64,000 nucleotides of DNA from an uncultured Lachnospiraceae bacterium. GTDB lineage: Bacteria > Bacillota > Clostridia > Lachnospirales > Lachnospiraceae. Shown piece by piece: positions 16,807 to 25,504 of this stretch. The position numbers and the translations under genes are program-made. Each line of letters begins with the position of its first letter. Within the stretch, counting starts at the first letter, position 1. Location of the stretch: assembly GCA_910587715.1 (NCBI GenBank), contig CAJUMV010000001.1, positions 1 to 64,000 of the forward strand. Direction: 5' to 3'. Under the pieces are notes generated by a model. The model had not been told where the DNA came from. It was given only the letters and a program-made list of their open reading frames with translations, and ran no database searches.

Positions 16807-17460
16807 ATGGCGAGAAATAAGTACCCGGAAGAGACGATCAATTTGATTTTGGATGTTGCGGGTCGCCTGTTTATGGAGAAGGGGTATGAGCGCACGTCCA
16901 TTCAGGATATCATCGATAATCTGGGCGGGCTGAGTAAGGGCGCGATTTATCACCACTTTAAGTCGAAAGAGGAAATTCTGGATGCAGTCACGGACAGGAT
17001 TATGGAGGGATCCAACCAGAAGCTTGCGGGCATACCGGAGCGCAAAGATTTAAATGGCATAGAGAAGCTGAGGACCCTGTTCAAGTCTTCGCTGTGCCGT
17101 CCTGCGCAGGACGAGATATTTAAGTTGGTTCCCTGCTTTTATAATAATCCGCGGCTTTTGGCAAGTCTTTTGTATGAAACGATAGAGCTGACGGCGCCGG
17201 AATATATCCAGCCGATTATCGAGGAAGGCATTGCCGACGGCTCTATCGTGGCGGAGCATCCGAAGCAGCTCGCTGAGCTGATTTCGCTTGTGGCGAATGT
17301 CTGGATCAACCCGATGATATTTGATAGTTCAGAGGAGGAAACTTACCACAAGTTTTTGGTGTTTGACCAGATGCTTAAGGGCATGGGACTGGATGTTGTG
17401 GACGAGGAAATGATAGCGAGGATGCGCGAACTGACAGTGATTTATCAGGAACGCAAGTAA
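16807..17460 (+). CDS. TetR/AcrR-family regulator
   Basis: A 217-residue repressor. The N-terminal helix-turn-helix is clear: ILDVAGRLFMEKGYERTS, then IQDIIDNLGGLSKGAIYHHFKSKEEIL (about residues 15-60). The C-terminal ligand-binding part is all-helical and not classifiable by eye. AGAGGGGAAAGCG precedes the ATG. The next gene is an MFS exporter with the same operator core in front of it, so the pair probably forms a drug- or metabolite-induced efflux switch. Confidence 0.92.
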   Translation: MARNKYPEETINLILDVAGRLFMEKGYERTSIQDIIDNLGGLSKGAIYHHFKSKEEILDAVTDRIMEGSNQKLAGIPERKDLNGIEKLRTLFKSSLCRPAQDEIFKLVPCFYNNPRLLASLLYETIELTAPEYIQPIIEEGIADGSIVAEHPKQLAELISLVANVWINPMIFDSSEEETYHKFLVFDQMLKGMGLDVVDEEMIARMRELTVIYQERK

Positions 17461-17497
17461 AAATATTTCTGTCCTGTGACAAGGGCAGAATATTTTT
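17459..17497 (+). terminator. Hairpin between TetR and MFS genes
   Basis: An A-rich 5' arm (17459-17475) pairs with a T-ending 3' arm (17482-17497, AGGGCAGAATATTTTT) with one bulged T. It fits a terminator after the regulator gene, which would separate the two transcripts. Confidence 0.6.
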
Positions 17498-17505
17498 AGA
17501 GAAAT

Positions 17506-17522
17506 ACATACCGACGGTAGGT
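17506..17522. promoter_or_regulatory. Third TetR operator, before the MFS gene
   Basis: ACATAC-CGACG-GTAGGT keeps the 6-5-6 layout and five of six bases in the right arm of the operators at 16746 and 16774. It lies 28 nt upstream of the transporter start. Confidence 0.65.
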
Positions 17523-17550
17523 ATTAATAATAAAAAAGGAGAATCGAGAC

Positions 17551-18801
17551 ATGAATCAAAAATTATTTTCAAGAGATTTCACATTAGTGGTGATTGGGCA
17601 GATTATTTCCCTGTTCGGCAATGCCGCCCTGCGGTTTGCTCTGCCGCTGTATCTTTTAAACCAGACAGGTTCATCGGCGCTCTACGGCACGGTGATGGCG
17701 TGCGCGTTTATTCCGGCAATCCTGCTTTCGCCTGTGGGCGGCATAATTGCTGACAGGGTGAATAAGAGAAATGTTATGGTCATATTGGACTTTTTTACGG
17801 CGGCGCTGATTTTGGTATTTTGTTTTCTGATGAATGGCGCTAATCTTGTTGTTTTGCTGACGGTTACGCTGATGATTCTGTATGGTATCGCAGGCGCTTA
17901 CCAGCCGTCCGTGCAGGCAGCTATTCCGGCGCTTGTGGGGGCGGAGCAGATGATGGCGGCAAATTCCGTTGTCAATATGATAAGCTCTCTGGCGGCGCTG
18001 CTTGGTCCGGTGCTGGGCGGGATTGTATACAGCGCTTACGGGCTGATGCCTGTGCTTTGGGTCTGTATCGTTTGCTTTGTACTCTCGGCGGTCATGGAAA
18101 TTTTTATACATATTCCTTTTGAAAAACAGGCTTCGGAGGACAGCGTGTGGCGAATGGTTCGCTCGGACTTCGGGCAGAGCATCCGTTTTATCTGTAAGGA
18201 CATGCCGATAATCGGAAAGGCGGTTCTGGCGGTCTGCGGAATCAATCTGTTTTTATCTTCCATGATTAACGTGGCGCTGCCTTATCTGGTGACGGAGGTG
18301 ATTGCGTTGGATGCGGCGCAGGCGAACCGATTTTACGGGTTTGCGGAAGGGATTCTGGCGGCAGGGGGACTTGCAGGCGGTGTCTGCGCGGGTGTTTTTG
18401 CGAAAAAGCTCTCTTTCAGGAATGCGGGTATGCTGATTGTGATCGCTGCGGTATGTCAGTTTCCGATTGCTGCCTCGCTGGCGGTGTTTTCGTCCGGCAT
18501 GGTAAATTATTTGATTCTGACAGCCGGATGCTTTGCGGTTATGACATGCTGCACGATTTTTACCATTCAGATGATGACTTTTTTTCAGACGGTGACGCCG
18601 TCGCATCTGCTTGGAAAGGTAATCGCAGTTATTATGACCATGTCCATGTGCGCGCAGCCACTCGGCAACGCTATGTATGGCGTTCTGTTTGAACTTTGTA
18701 AAGGGTTTGAGTATGCCGTGGTTTTATCCGCCGGTGTGGTGTCGCTTGGAATTGCCATGGGGATGCGGGGGATATTTAGGGGAAATTCGCAGGATTTATA
18801 A
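17551..18801 (+). CDS. MFS transporter (efflux type)
   Basis: A 416-residue polytopic protein with about 12 membrane helices. The MFS motif A between helices 2 and 3 is visible as GGIIADRVNKRNVM (about residues 63-76). It resembles the macrolide/drug-exporter branch with TM-rich SSALYGTVMACAFIPAILLSPVGG upstream of motif A. AAAGGAGAATCGAGAC precedes the ATG. Control by the TetR protein upstream is suggested by the shared operator. The substrate is unknown. Confidence 0.9.
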   Translation: MNQKLFSRDFTLVVIGQIISLFGNAALRFALPLYLLNQTGSSALYGTVMACAFIPAILLSPVGGIIADRVNKRNVMVILDFFTAALILVFCFLMNGANLVVLLTVTLMILYGIAGAYQPSVQAAIPALVGAEQMMAANSVVNMISSLAALLGPVLGGIVYSAYGLMPVLWVCIVCFVLSAVMEIFIHIPFEKQASEDSVWRMVRSDFGQSIRFICKDMPIIGKAVLAVCGINLFLSSMINVALPYLVTEVIALDAAQANRFYGFAEGILAAGGLAGGVCAGVFAKKLSFRNAGMLIVIAAVCQFPIAASLAVFSSGMVNYLILTAGCFAVMTCCTIFTIQMMTFFQTVTPSHLLGKVIAVIMTMSMCAQPLGNAMYGVLFELCKGFEYAVVLSAGVVSLGIAMGMRGIFRGNSQDL

Positions 18802-18809
18802 GAAATTCA

Positions 18810-18839
18810 TTGTGTGAATATCGATATATGGCGTATAAT
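18810..18839 (+). promoter_or_regulatory. Promoter at the head of the glycan locus
   Basis: TTGTGT (18810-18815), 18-nt spacer, perfect TATAAT (18834-18839), 61 nt before the rmlD start. Confidence 0.65.
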
Positions 18840-18900
18840 AGAACTAAACTGACTCAATGGGGCGGGAAATTTGCTGTATATGGAGGGAAGGAAAACGGGG

Positions 18901-19740
18901 ATGAAGAAGATAATTGTGACGGGCTGTAACGGGCAGCTTGGGCGTGCCGTCAATCTGGAATACGCGGGCAGCACGGAATACGAGCTGGTCAACACGGATG
19001 TGGGAGAGCTGGACATTACGAAAGTGGATGAAGTGATGAGATTTGCAAGGGAGGTGAAACCCTATGCAATCATCAATTGTGCGGCTTACACAGCGGTGGA
19101 GGCATGTGAGAAGGAAGAAGATCTGGCGTTTCGGATTAACGCCGTCGGCGCGCGCAATTTAAGTATAGCGGCGAACGAGACGGGCGCGAAGCTGATGCAT
19201 ATTTCCACGGATTATGTGTTTGACGGAAATGGGACAAGACCTTATAAGGAAACTGACCCGACCGGTCCGCAGGGCGCATACGGCAGGACGAAACTGGCGG
19301 GGGAAGAATTTGTCAAGGAATTCAGCGACAGGCATTTTATTCTGCGCACGGCATGGCTGTACGGGGACGGAAAGAACTTTGCCAAGACGATGCTGCGGCT
19401 TTCCGAGACGAACGATAAAGTAAGGGTTGTGCGGGACCAGGTAGGTTCGCCCACCAGCGCGGCGGAGCTTGCGAAAGCCATTGCTTATCTGCTTCCCACG
19501 GAAAATTATGGGCTGTTTCATGCCACCTGCGAGGGGGACTGCAGCTGGGCGCAGTTTGCCGAGGAGGTTTTCCGGCTGGCGGGGAAAAAGACGGTGGTGG
19601 AGCCGATTACTTCCGAGGAGTTTGGCGCGGCGGTGAAACGTCCGGCTTACTCGATTTTGGAAAATTATATGTTTAAGATGACGACAGACTTTATGTTTGC
19701 AGACTGGCATGACGCCATTGCGGCATATCTTGCACAATAG
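18901..19740 (+). CDS. rmlD: dTDP-4-dehydrorhamnose reductase
   Basis: An extended short-chain dehydrogenase/reductase of 280 residues that performs the last step to dTDP-L-rhamnose. The Rossmann motif GCNGQLG (8-14), the AAYTAVEACEKE region typical of RmlD, STDYVFDG, and the catalytic YxxxK pair Tyr127/Lys131 are all present. The start ATG at 18901 follows AAGGAAAACGGGG; a longer reading from 18871 is less likely. rmlA, rmlB and rmlC are not in this window, so the rest of the pathway must be encoded elsewhere. It opens the long plus-strand glycan locus. Confidence 0.9.
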   Translation: MKKIIVTGCNGQLGRAVNLEYAGSTEYELVNTDVGELDITKVDEVMRFAREVKPYAIINCAAYTAVEACEKEEDLAFRINAVGARNLSIAANETGAKLMHISTDYVFDGNGTRPYKETDPTGPQGAYGRTKLAGEEFVKEFSDRHFILRTAWLYGDGKNFAKTMLRLSETNDKVRVVRDQVGSPTSAAELAKAIAYLLPTENYGLFHATCEGDCSWAQFAEEVFRLAGKKTVVEPITSEEFGAAVKRPAYSILENYMFKMTTDFMFADWHDAIAAYLAQ

Positions 19741-19814
19741 CGGCAGTCGGGCGGAAGTGGTGAGCAGCGTCATGCGCAGATGTAAGACAAATAAGAGAGA
19801 GATGAGGATAAAAA

Positions 19815-20885
19815 ATGAAGAATGTAGCGCTTATTACGGGAATCACAGGACAGGACGGCTCTTATCTGGCGGAGTTTTTGCTGGAGAAGGGGTATGAGGT
19901 GCACGGTCTGATTCGACGGCACAGCATAGCCAACACGGGAAGAATCGACCATTTGATTGCGTCGGATTATCACAAGGTTAAATTCTTCCTGCATTACGCG
20001 GATACAACAGATTCCAGCAATCTGATGCGGCTGATTGCGGAAATCCGCCCTACGGAAGTTTACAATCTGGCGGCGCAGTCCCATGTGGGCGTGTCTTTCG
20101 AAGTACCCGAGTACACGGCGGAAGCCACAGGCGTAAGTACGTTAAAACTTTTGGAAGCGATTCGCGTAAACGGCGGGACGTGCAGATATTATCAGGCTTC
20201 CACGTCAGAACTTTTCGGCGGCATTCCCGAGACGGCGCCGCAGAGCGAGAAAACGCCTTTTTATCCGAAGAGCCCGTACGGGGCAGCGAAGCTGTATTCT
20301 TATTGGATTACGGTAAATTACAGGGAGTCCTATAACATGTTTGCCTGCAATGGCATTCTGTTCAATCATGAATCACCCAGACGCGGCGAGAATTTTGTGA
20401 CAAGGAAAATCACGCTTGCCATCGCGAATATCATTGCGGGAAAACAGGAGAAGCTGTCTCTCGGCAATATGAACGCGAAGAGGGACTGGGGCTTTGCGGG
20501 AGATTATATAGAGGGAATGTGGCTGATGCTGCAGCAGGACAAGCCTGATGATTATGTGCTGGCTACCAATGAGACGCACACTGTCAGGGAGTTCGTGGAA
20601 GCAGCATTTGCACAGCTTGGTATTCAGATTCGCTGGGAAGGAACGGGCGTGAATGAGAAGGGCTATGATGCAAAGAACGGTCGCTTGCTTGTAGACGTGA
20701 ACCCCGAGTTTTACCGTCCTGCGGAAGTGGAGTTTTTGTGGGGTAACTGCGCGAAGGCGGAGAAGGAGCTTGGCTGGAAACGGAAGGTGGACTTTAGGGG
20801 TCTGGTATCCATGATGATGGATGCGGATTTGAAGGAAATTGCGGGAATGAGCTGCGAGGAGTACAAGGCGCAGGGTGAAGCATGA
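19815..20885 (+). CDS. gmd: GDP-mannose 4,6-dehydratase
   Basis: Converts GDP-D-mannose to GDP-4-keto-6-deoxy-mannose, the first step to GDP-L-fucose. The NADP-binding motif GITGQDGSYLAE (9-20), RRHSIANTGRIDHL, the STSELFG motif and the catalytic Tyr155/Lys159 in YGAAKLYSYW are all in place, as is the substrate-binding FNHESPRRGENFVTRKI. The length (356) fits the family. GATGAGGATAAAAA precedes the ATG. The partner fcl lies at 22958, with one membrane-protein gene between them. Confidence 0.96.
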   Translation: MKNVALITGITGQDGSYLAEFLLEKGYEVHGLIRRHSIANTGRIDHLIASDYHKVKFFLHYADTTDSSNLMRLIAEIRPTEVYNLAAQSHVGVSFEVPEYTAEATGVSTLKLLEAIRVNGGTCRYYQASTSELFGGIPETAPQSEKTPFYPKSPYGAAKLYSYWITVNYRESYNMFACNGILFNHESPRRGENFVTRKITLAIANIIAGKQEKLSLGNMNAKRDWGFAGDYIEGMWLMLQQDKPDDYVLATNETHTVREFVEAAFAQLGIQIRWEGTGVNEKGYDAKNGRLLVDVNPEFYRPAEVEFLWGNCAKAEKELGWKRKVDFRGLVSMMMDADLKEIAGMSCEEYKAQGEA

Positions 20886-20955
20886 CGGACTGTCAGAAAT
20901 ATTCCAAAGGAGTGTGCCGGGCAGGAGATTAAGATAGGGGAAACGTGAATCAGAA

Positions 20956-22794
20956 ATGCTGTCAGTCATTTTGATATGGTTTTATATCGGAATCACTACA
21001 TTTATTGTGGGATATGGTGTGCTGCGTGTCATCACGCGGCACCTTCCTTATTGTACCCATTATGTCTCAAATGCGGATGCCTATTTTATATGCGGGCTGG
21101 TGTGCGTGACGGTTTACGCGCAGTTTTTCAGTTTATTTGCGGGCGTGGGACTGTGGGCGAATGTGGTATTGTGCGTGACCTGTGCTTTGACTGTGCTGGT
21201 CGATAGAAAAGCGTTTATGGCTGCGCTGCGGCGAATGGTGTTTTCCCGGCTGGCACTCTGTGCCGTGGGGATTTTATTTCTTCTTTTCTCCTACGGCGCG
21301 TCCCGCGGCATAATTCACTACGACACAGGACTCTATCACGCGCAGAGCATTCGCTGGATCGAGGAGTACGGCGTGGTAAGGGGGCTTGGCAATCTGCATT
21401 GCAGGCTGGCTTACAATAGTTCTGCCTTTGCGCTGTCGGCTCTTTACAGTATGGCTTTTCTGGGCGGGCAGTCCTATCACTGCGCGGCGGGGTGGCTGGC
21501 GTTTTTGCTGGCGGCGGTCTGCCTGCGAATCGGAAAATCCCTGCGGGCAGGACGGCTCCGGGCGAGTGATTTTGCCAGAGTGATGTGTGTGTATTATCTG
21601 GTGAATATTTTTGATGAAATGATTTCGCCTGCTTCCGATTACTTTATGGTGCTATTGGCATTTTATATTGTAATTAAGTGGCTGGAGCTTTTGGAGAAGC
21701 GGGAAGAGGAGATTTTACCTTATGCGCTTTTGTGTGTGCTTGGCGTGTTTCTGATGACGGTAAAGCTGTCGGCGGCGCTGATTCTTCTGCTTACGATTTA
21801 TCCGGCGTGTCGCCTTTTGCGGGAAAAACGAGGGAAAGAGACAGGCGTTTATCTGGGGCTTGGCATCTTGACGGCGCTTCCCTTTTTTATCCGTAATGTG
21901 GTGATTTCCGGGTGGCTGGTGTACCCTTTTACACAGCTCGACTTGTTTGATGTGGTCTGGAAAATCCCGAAAGGACTGGCGGATTATGATGCCAGGGAAA
22001 TACAGGTCTGGGGCAGAGGCTACACGGATGTGGCGCAGTTTGACATGCCTGTGCGGGAATGGCTGCCCGGATGGTTTCGGGCATTGGCGGGTAGTGACAA
22101 GGTCTTTGTGCTGGCGGCGGTTTTGGCGGTCTTTGCGTTGTTTGCAGTGACGGTGTATTTGATGTGGAGAAGGTGTACATGTAAGCAGCGGCAGGCGGCG
22201 ACAGGATGGGGGTCTGGGTCTTTACATGAGCGAGAGGAGGCTTTAAACAGCGTGACGTTTCCAGCGCTTCTTGTGGTGCAGACGACCGTGGCGGGCTCTT
22301 TTCTCTTCTGGCTGTGCACCTCACCTTTAATCCGTTACGGCTGCGTCTGGGTGTATCTGACGGCAGCAGTGGTATTCGGGGGGATTTATGAGTCGGCGAT
22401 GTATTCTGCGGGGGGCGACGGACGGCAGGCGGCAGATTTCGGAGGGCAGGATAAGCGGCGTGGCGCGGGAGCAAAAAATGGAAGCTTGGAGAATGGCAGA
22501 GGATGGCGGCTTGCAGCGGCACGGATAGTTTCCGCTTTCGTGGTTTTGCTTCTTGCATATAAGGGCTTTGCCCTGACGCGGGAAATCGCAGGCTCTTATG
22601 TGAATGATTATTGGCTTGTTCAGAAAGATTATGAAAATTATGAGATGTGTTCTTATGAGATTGAGGGCGTTACTTTTTACTATCCGGTGGAGGGGGACAG
22701 GGCTGGATACGATGCATTCCCTTCTTCCCCGGCGAAGGCGGAGATTACGTTTCTGGGAGAGGGGCTTTCGGGCGGCTTTCGGGCGGCACAGTGA
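20956..22794 (+). CDS. Polytopic membrane protein, LIC_10190-like
   Basis: A 612-residue protein with about 11-13 membrane helices. The stretch YDTGLYHAQSIRWIEEYGVV then GLGNLHCRLAYNSS resembles the LIC_10190-type membrane proteins found in polysaccharide loci, which have the layout of GT-C transferases or ligases. A charged, Gly-rich insert (about residues 412-430 and 485-515) interrupts the helices. Function is not established; a role in transferring a lipid-linked sugar on the outer face is inference. It sits between the two GDP-fucose genes, so it is part of the same unit. Confidence 0.7.
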   Translation: MLSVILIWFYIGITTFIVGYGVLRVITRHLPYCTHYVSNADAYFICGLVCVTVYAQFFSLFAGVGLWANVVLCVTCALTVLVDRKAFMAALRRMVFSRLALCAVGILFLLFSYGASRGIIHYDTGLYHAQSIRWIEEYGVVRGLGNLHCRLAYNSSAFALSALYSMAFLGGQSYHCAAGWLAFLLAAVCLRIGKSLRAGRLRASDFARVMCVYYLVNIFDEMISPASDYFMVLLAFYIVIKWLELLEKREEEILPYALLCVLGVFLMTVKLSAALILLLTIYPACRLLREKRGKETGVYLGLGILTALPFFIRNVVISGWLVYPFTQLDLFDVVWKIPKGLADYDAREIQVWGRGYTDVAQFDMPVREWLPGWFRALAGSDKVFVLAAVLAVFALFAVTVYLMWRRCTCKQRQAATGWGSGSLHEREEALNSVTFPALLVVQTTVAGSFLFWLCTSPLIRYGCVWVYLTAAVVFGGIYESAMYSAGGDGRQAADFGGQDKRRGAGAKNGSLENGRGWRLAAARIVSAFVVLLLAYKGFALTREIAGSYVNDYWLVQKDYENYEMCSYEIEGVTFYYPVEGDRAGYDAFPSSPAKAEITFLGEGLSGGFRAAQ

Positions 22795-22906
22795 ATGATG
22801 GGAACAGAGAAGCCGAAGGCTGAACTGTTACTTGATGGGGTTGACAGGCGGCAAATCTCTTGTAAAAGGGGGTGTGCTGTGATAGACTGATAGGGATTTA
22901 AATGGT

Positions 22907-22936
22907 TTGTATGTTGGCATGAGATAGCGGTAAAAT
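22907..22936 (+). promoter_or_regulatory. Possible internal promoter before fcl
   Basis: TTGTAT (22907-22912), 18-nt spacer, TAAAAT (22931-22936). It lies in a 163-nt gap before fcl that otherwise shows no gene or repeat. Confidence 0.45.
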
Positions 22937-22957
22937 AGAGACATGGAGGACGACCGA

Positions 22958-23899
22958 ATGAATAAAACAGATAAAATTTACGTGGCAGGGCACAGGGGAT
23001 TGGTTGGCAGCGCGATTGTGCGTTCTCTGCAGGCGAAAGGATATGAGAACATCATCGGCAGGACACACAGGGAACTTAACTTAACAAGTCAACAGGAGGT
23101 GCGGGCGTTTTTTGAGCAGGAACGTCCGGATGTAGTGGTTCTGGCGGCAGCTAAGGTGGGCGGCATCAATGCGAACAACACCACGCCTGCAGAGTTTGCT
23201 TATGAGAATATGCAGATTCAGTGCAATGTCATTCACTGCTGTCATGAGTATCAGGTGAAGAAGCTATTGTTTTTGGGGAGCACCTGTATTTATCCGCGGA
23301 TGGCGCCCCAGCCGATTCCAGAGGATGCGCTGCTGACGGGTCCCTTGGAGGAGACGAACGAAGCGTATGCCATTGCGAAAATTGCGGGGCTTGAAATGTG
23401 CAAGTTTTATAAACGGCAGTACGGGGACGATTTCATCAGCTGTATGCCTACAAATCTTTACGGTCCCCATGATAATTATGATTTGGAAGGCTCTCACGTG
23501 ATGCCGGCGATGATCCGCAAGTTCCATGAGGCAAAGGTAAATGGAACGCCTACGGTTATGCTGTGGGGAACGGGTACGCCGCTTCGGGAGTTTTTGTATG
23601 TGGATGATATGGCGGACGCCTGCGTATTCCTGCTGGAGAACTACAGCGGAGAGCAGCATGTCAATATCGGCACCGGCAAGGAAGTGACGATTAAGGAGCT
23701 GGCGGAGACAGTGAAAAAGGCGGTGGGCTATACGGGACAGATTGTCTGGGATCAGACGATGCCCGACGGCACACCGAGAAAACTTACGGACGTGACGAAG
23801 CTCCATGGGCTTGGCTGGCAGCACAAGGTGGAGCTTGAAGAGGGCGTAAAACTTGCCTATGAGTGGTTTCAGGAGAATGCGGGAGAAGCAAGATTGTAG
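22958..23899 (+). CDS. fcl: GDP-L-fucose synthase
   Basis: An epimerase/reductase that turns GDP-4-keto-6-deoxy-mannose into GDP-L-fucose. It shows GHRGLVG (11-17), AAAKVGGINANN, LGSTCIYPRMAPQPIPE with the family Ser/Cys, and the catalytic Tyr137/Lys141 in YAIAKIAGLEMC. The start at 22958 is chosen because GGAGG lies eight nt before it; the upstream ATG at 22943 has a weaker site. The product is 313 residues, normal for the family. With gmd this gives a complete GDP-fucose branch. Confidence 0.95.
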   Translation: MNKTDKIYVAGHRGLVGSAIVRSLQAKGYENIIGRTHRELNLTSQQEVRAFFEQERPDVVVLAAAKVGGINANNTTPAEFAYENMQIQCNVIHCCHEYQVKKLLFLGSTCIYPRMAPQPIPEDALLTGPLEETNEAYAIAKIAGLEMCKFYKRQYGDDFISCMPTNLYGPHDNYDLEGSHVMPAMIRKFHEAKVNGTPTVMLWGTGTPLREFLYVDDMADACVFLLENYSGEQHVNIGTGKEVTIKELAETVKKAVGYTGQIVWDQTMPDGTPRKLTDVTKLHGLGWQHKVELEEGVKLAYEWFQENAGEARL

Positions 23900-24010
23900 G
23901 ATGAAAGTGCCTTTTCGTGCAAAAATCAGCAGATAGAAAGTGCCTTTTGTGTAAAATATTTCTCCGGCGCGATAAATTACCGTTTACAGCGCGATGCATT
24001 TTTGATATTA

Positions 24011-24017
24011 TGTCGAA
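24011..24017 (+). promoter_or_regulatory. 0A box upstream of the Spo0A-C gene
   Basis: TGTCGAA, the textbook Spo0A recognition heptamer, 60 nt upstream of the Spo0A C-terminal-domain gene. A single heptamer is short, so chance is possible. Confidence 0.5.
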
Positions 24018-24077
24018 AGAAACGATGGACTACTTTTGGTGTTTTATATTATTTTTTTGCAAAGGAGTAAAAGGGGA

Positions 24078-24461
24078 ATGACACAACAGAATATAATGAT
24101 GAGTCCGAGGGAGCTTGAGAAAACAATTTCCGATTTTATGTTGGAGCTTGGTATACCGGCGCATCTGCGGGGCTACCAGTTTTTGCGAAGTGCGGTGGGA
24201 ATGTGCGTGGAGGACATGGAGCTGGTGGGAAGCGTGACGAAGCTGCTTTACCCTGATCTGGCAAAGATGTACCAGACTACGGACACGAAGATTGAGCGCG
24301 CAATCCGCAATGCGATTGAAGTATCATGGGACAGAGGGAACAGCGACCTGTTTGAGGAGCTGTTCGGCTACGCGAACACGGTGGAGTATACAAGACCGAC
24401 GAACAGTGAATATATCGCCGTGGTGGCGGATTACATACGGTTGAAAAACAATTTGATATAA
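24078..24461 (+). CDS. Orphan Spo0A C-terminal-domain protein
   Basis: A 127-residue protein made almost wholly of the Spo0A C-terminal DNA-binding fold: ISDFMLELGIPAHLRGYQFLRSAVGMCVEDMEL, then SVTKLLYPDLAKMYQTTDTKIERAIRNAIEVSWDRGN, which includes the recognition helix region. There is no receiver domain, so phosphorylation cannot control it. It is in a 24-24.5 kb gap between nucleotide-sugar genes and transferases, with its own terminator, so it may be a local regulator of the locus. The start ATG follows AAAGGAGTAAAAGGGGA. Confidence 0.88.
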   Translation: MTQQNIMMSPRELEKTISDFMLELGIPAHLRGYQFLRSAVGMCVEDMELVGSVTKLLYPDLAKMYQTTDTKIERAIRNAIEVSWDRGNSDLFEELFGYANTVEYTRPTNSEYIAVVADYIRLKNNLI

Positions 24462-24479
24462 AGGGAGAGGAATTGTAAG

Positions 24480-24507
24480 GGAAGAGATGCGTCTCTTCCT
24501 TTTTTTA
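24480..24507 (+). terminator. Rho-independent terminator after the Spo0A-C gene
   Basis: GGAAGAGA (24480-24487), loop TGCG, TCTCTTCC (24492-24499), then seven T. Confidence 0.92.
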
Positions 24508-24553
24508 TGTAAATATGGTACACTAATATCGGTATGCACGAAAGGAGAGCATT

Positions 24554-25504
24554 ATGAAGCTACTCAGTGTTATCGTACCCTGTTACAACGAAGAGGAGAA
24601 TATCAGGGATTTTTATGATGAATTATGCAGAAATGCGGATTTTTTCCGTGAGAAGCAGATAGAGCTTGAAATATTGTATGTGGACGACGGTTCCCGGGAT
24701 AAGACGGTTTCCGAGGTAAAGAAGCTCCATGAGGAGGACGGACGGGTGCGCCTGATTTCCTTTTCCCGCAATTTTGGAAAAGAAGCGGCTATTTACGCGG
24801 GGCTGCAGAAATGCAGGGGTGATTTAGCTGTGTTGATGGACGCGGATTTACAGGATCCGCCCGCACTTTTGCCGGAGATGTACTCCTATATTGAACAGGG
24901 GTATGATTCGGTGGCGACCAGACGTGTGACCAGAAAGGGGGAGCCGGTTATCCGTTCCTTTTTCGCGAGGATGTTTTATAAATTAATGAATAAGATTTCT
25001 CGGACAGAGATTGTGGACGGTGCCAGGGATTACCGCCTGATGACAAGGCAGGTGGTGGACGCGATTTTGTCCATGACGGAGTATAACCGCTTTACGAAAG
25101 GGATTTTCGGCTGGGTGGGTTACGAGACCAAGTGGCTGGAATATGAAAATGTGGAGCGCAGAAAGGGCGAGACGAAATGGTCGTTCTGGAAGCTGTTTTT
25201 GTATTCCCTTGAAGGGATCATCGCCTTTTCCACGGTGCCCCTGACGATAGCGTCCGTGGCGGGCGTGTTCTTTTGTCTGGTTGCTTTTGTCATCATTGTA
25301 GTGACGATTGTGCGAAAACTTTTGTTTGGCGACCCGACTTCTGGCTGGCCTTCTCTCGTCTGTATTATCATGATGGTCAGCGGCGTGCAGCTGTTTTGTC
25401 TGGGGATTGTCGGGCAATACTTATCAAAGACCTATATGGAAGTGAAGAGGAGACCCATTTATCTTGTCAGGGAAGAACTTGGGGGACAGGAAGTTGAAGG
25501 ATAA
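24554..25504 (+). CDS. GT2 bactoprenol-type glycosyltransferase (GtrB/DPM-like)
   Basis: A 316-residue transferase of the kind that loads a sugar onto undecaprenyl phosphate on the cytoplasmic face. The catalytic domain has VIVPCYNEEENI, VDDGSRDKT, FSRNFGKEAA and the metal motif MDADLQDPP (Asp96/Asp98). Two C-terminal membrane helices (about 225-255 and 265-290) anchor it. The dimer motif RRVTRKGE and the GARDYRLMTR acceptor region are typical. It begins the assembly part of the locus after the terminator at 24480. AAAGGAGAGCATT precedes the ATG. The GtrA protein at 54053 could be its flippase partner. Confidence 0.92.
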   Translation: MKLLSVIVPCYNEEENIRDFYDELCRNADFFREKQIELEILYVDDGSRDKTVSEVKKLHEEDGRVRLISFSRNFGKEAAIYAGLQKCRGDLAVLMDADLQDPPALLPEMYSYIEQGYDSVATRRVTRKGEPVIRSFFARMFYKLMNKISRTEIVDGARDYRLMTRQVVDAILSMTEYNRFTKGIFGWVGYETKWLEYENVERRKGETKWSFWKLFLYSLEGIIAFSTVPLTIASVAGVFFCLVAFVIIVVTIVRKLLFGDPTSGWPSLVCIIMMVSGVQLFCLGIVGQYLSKTYMEVKRRPIYLVREELGGQEVEG

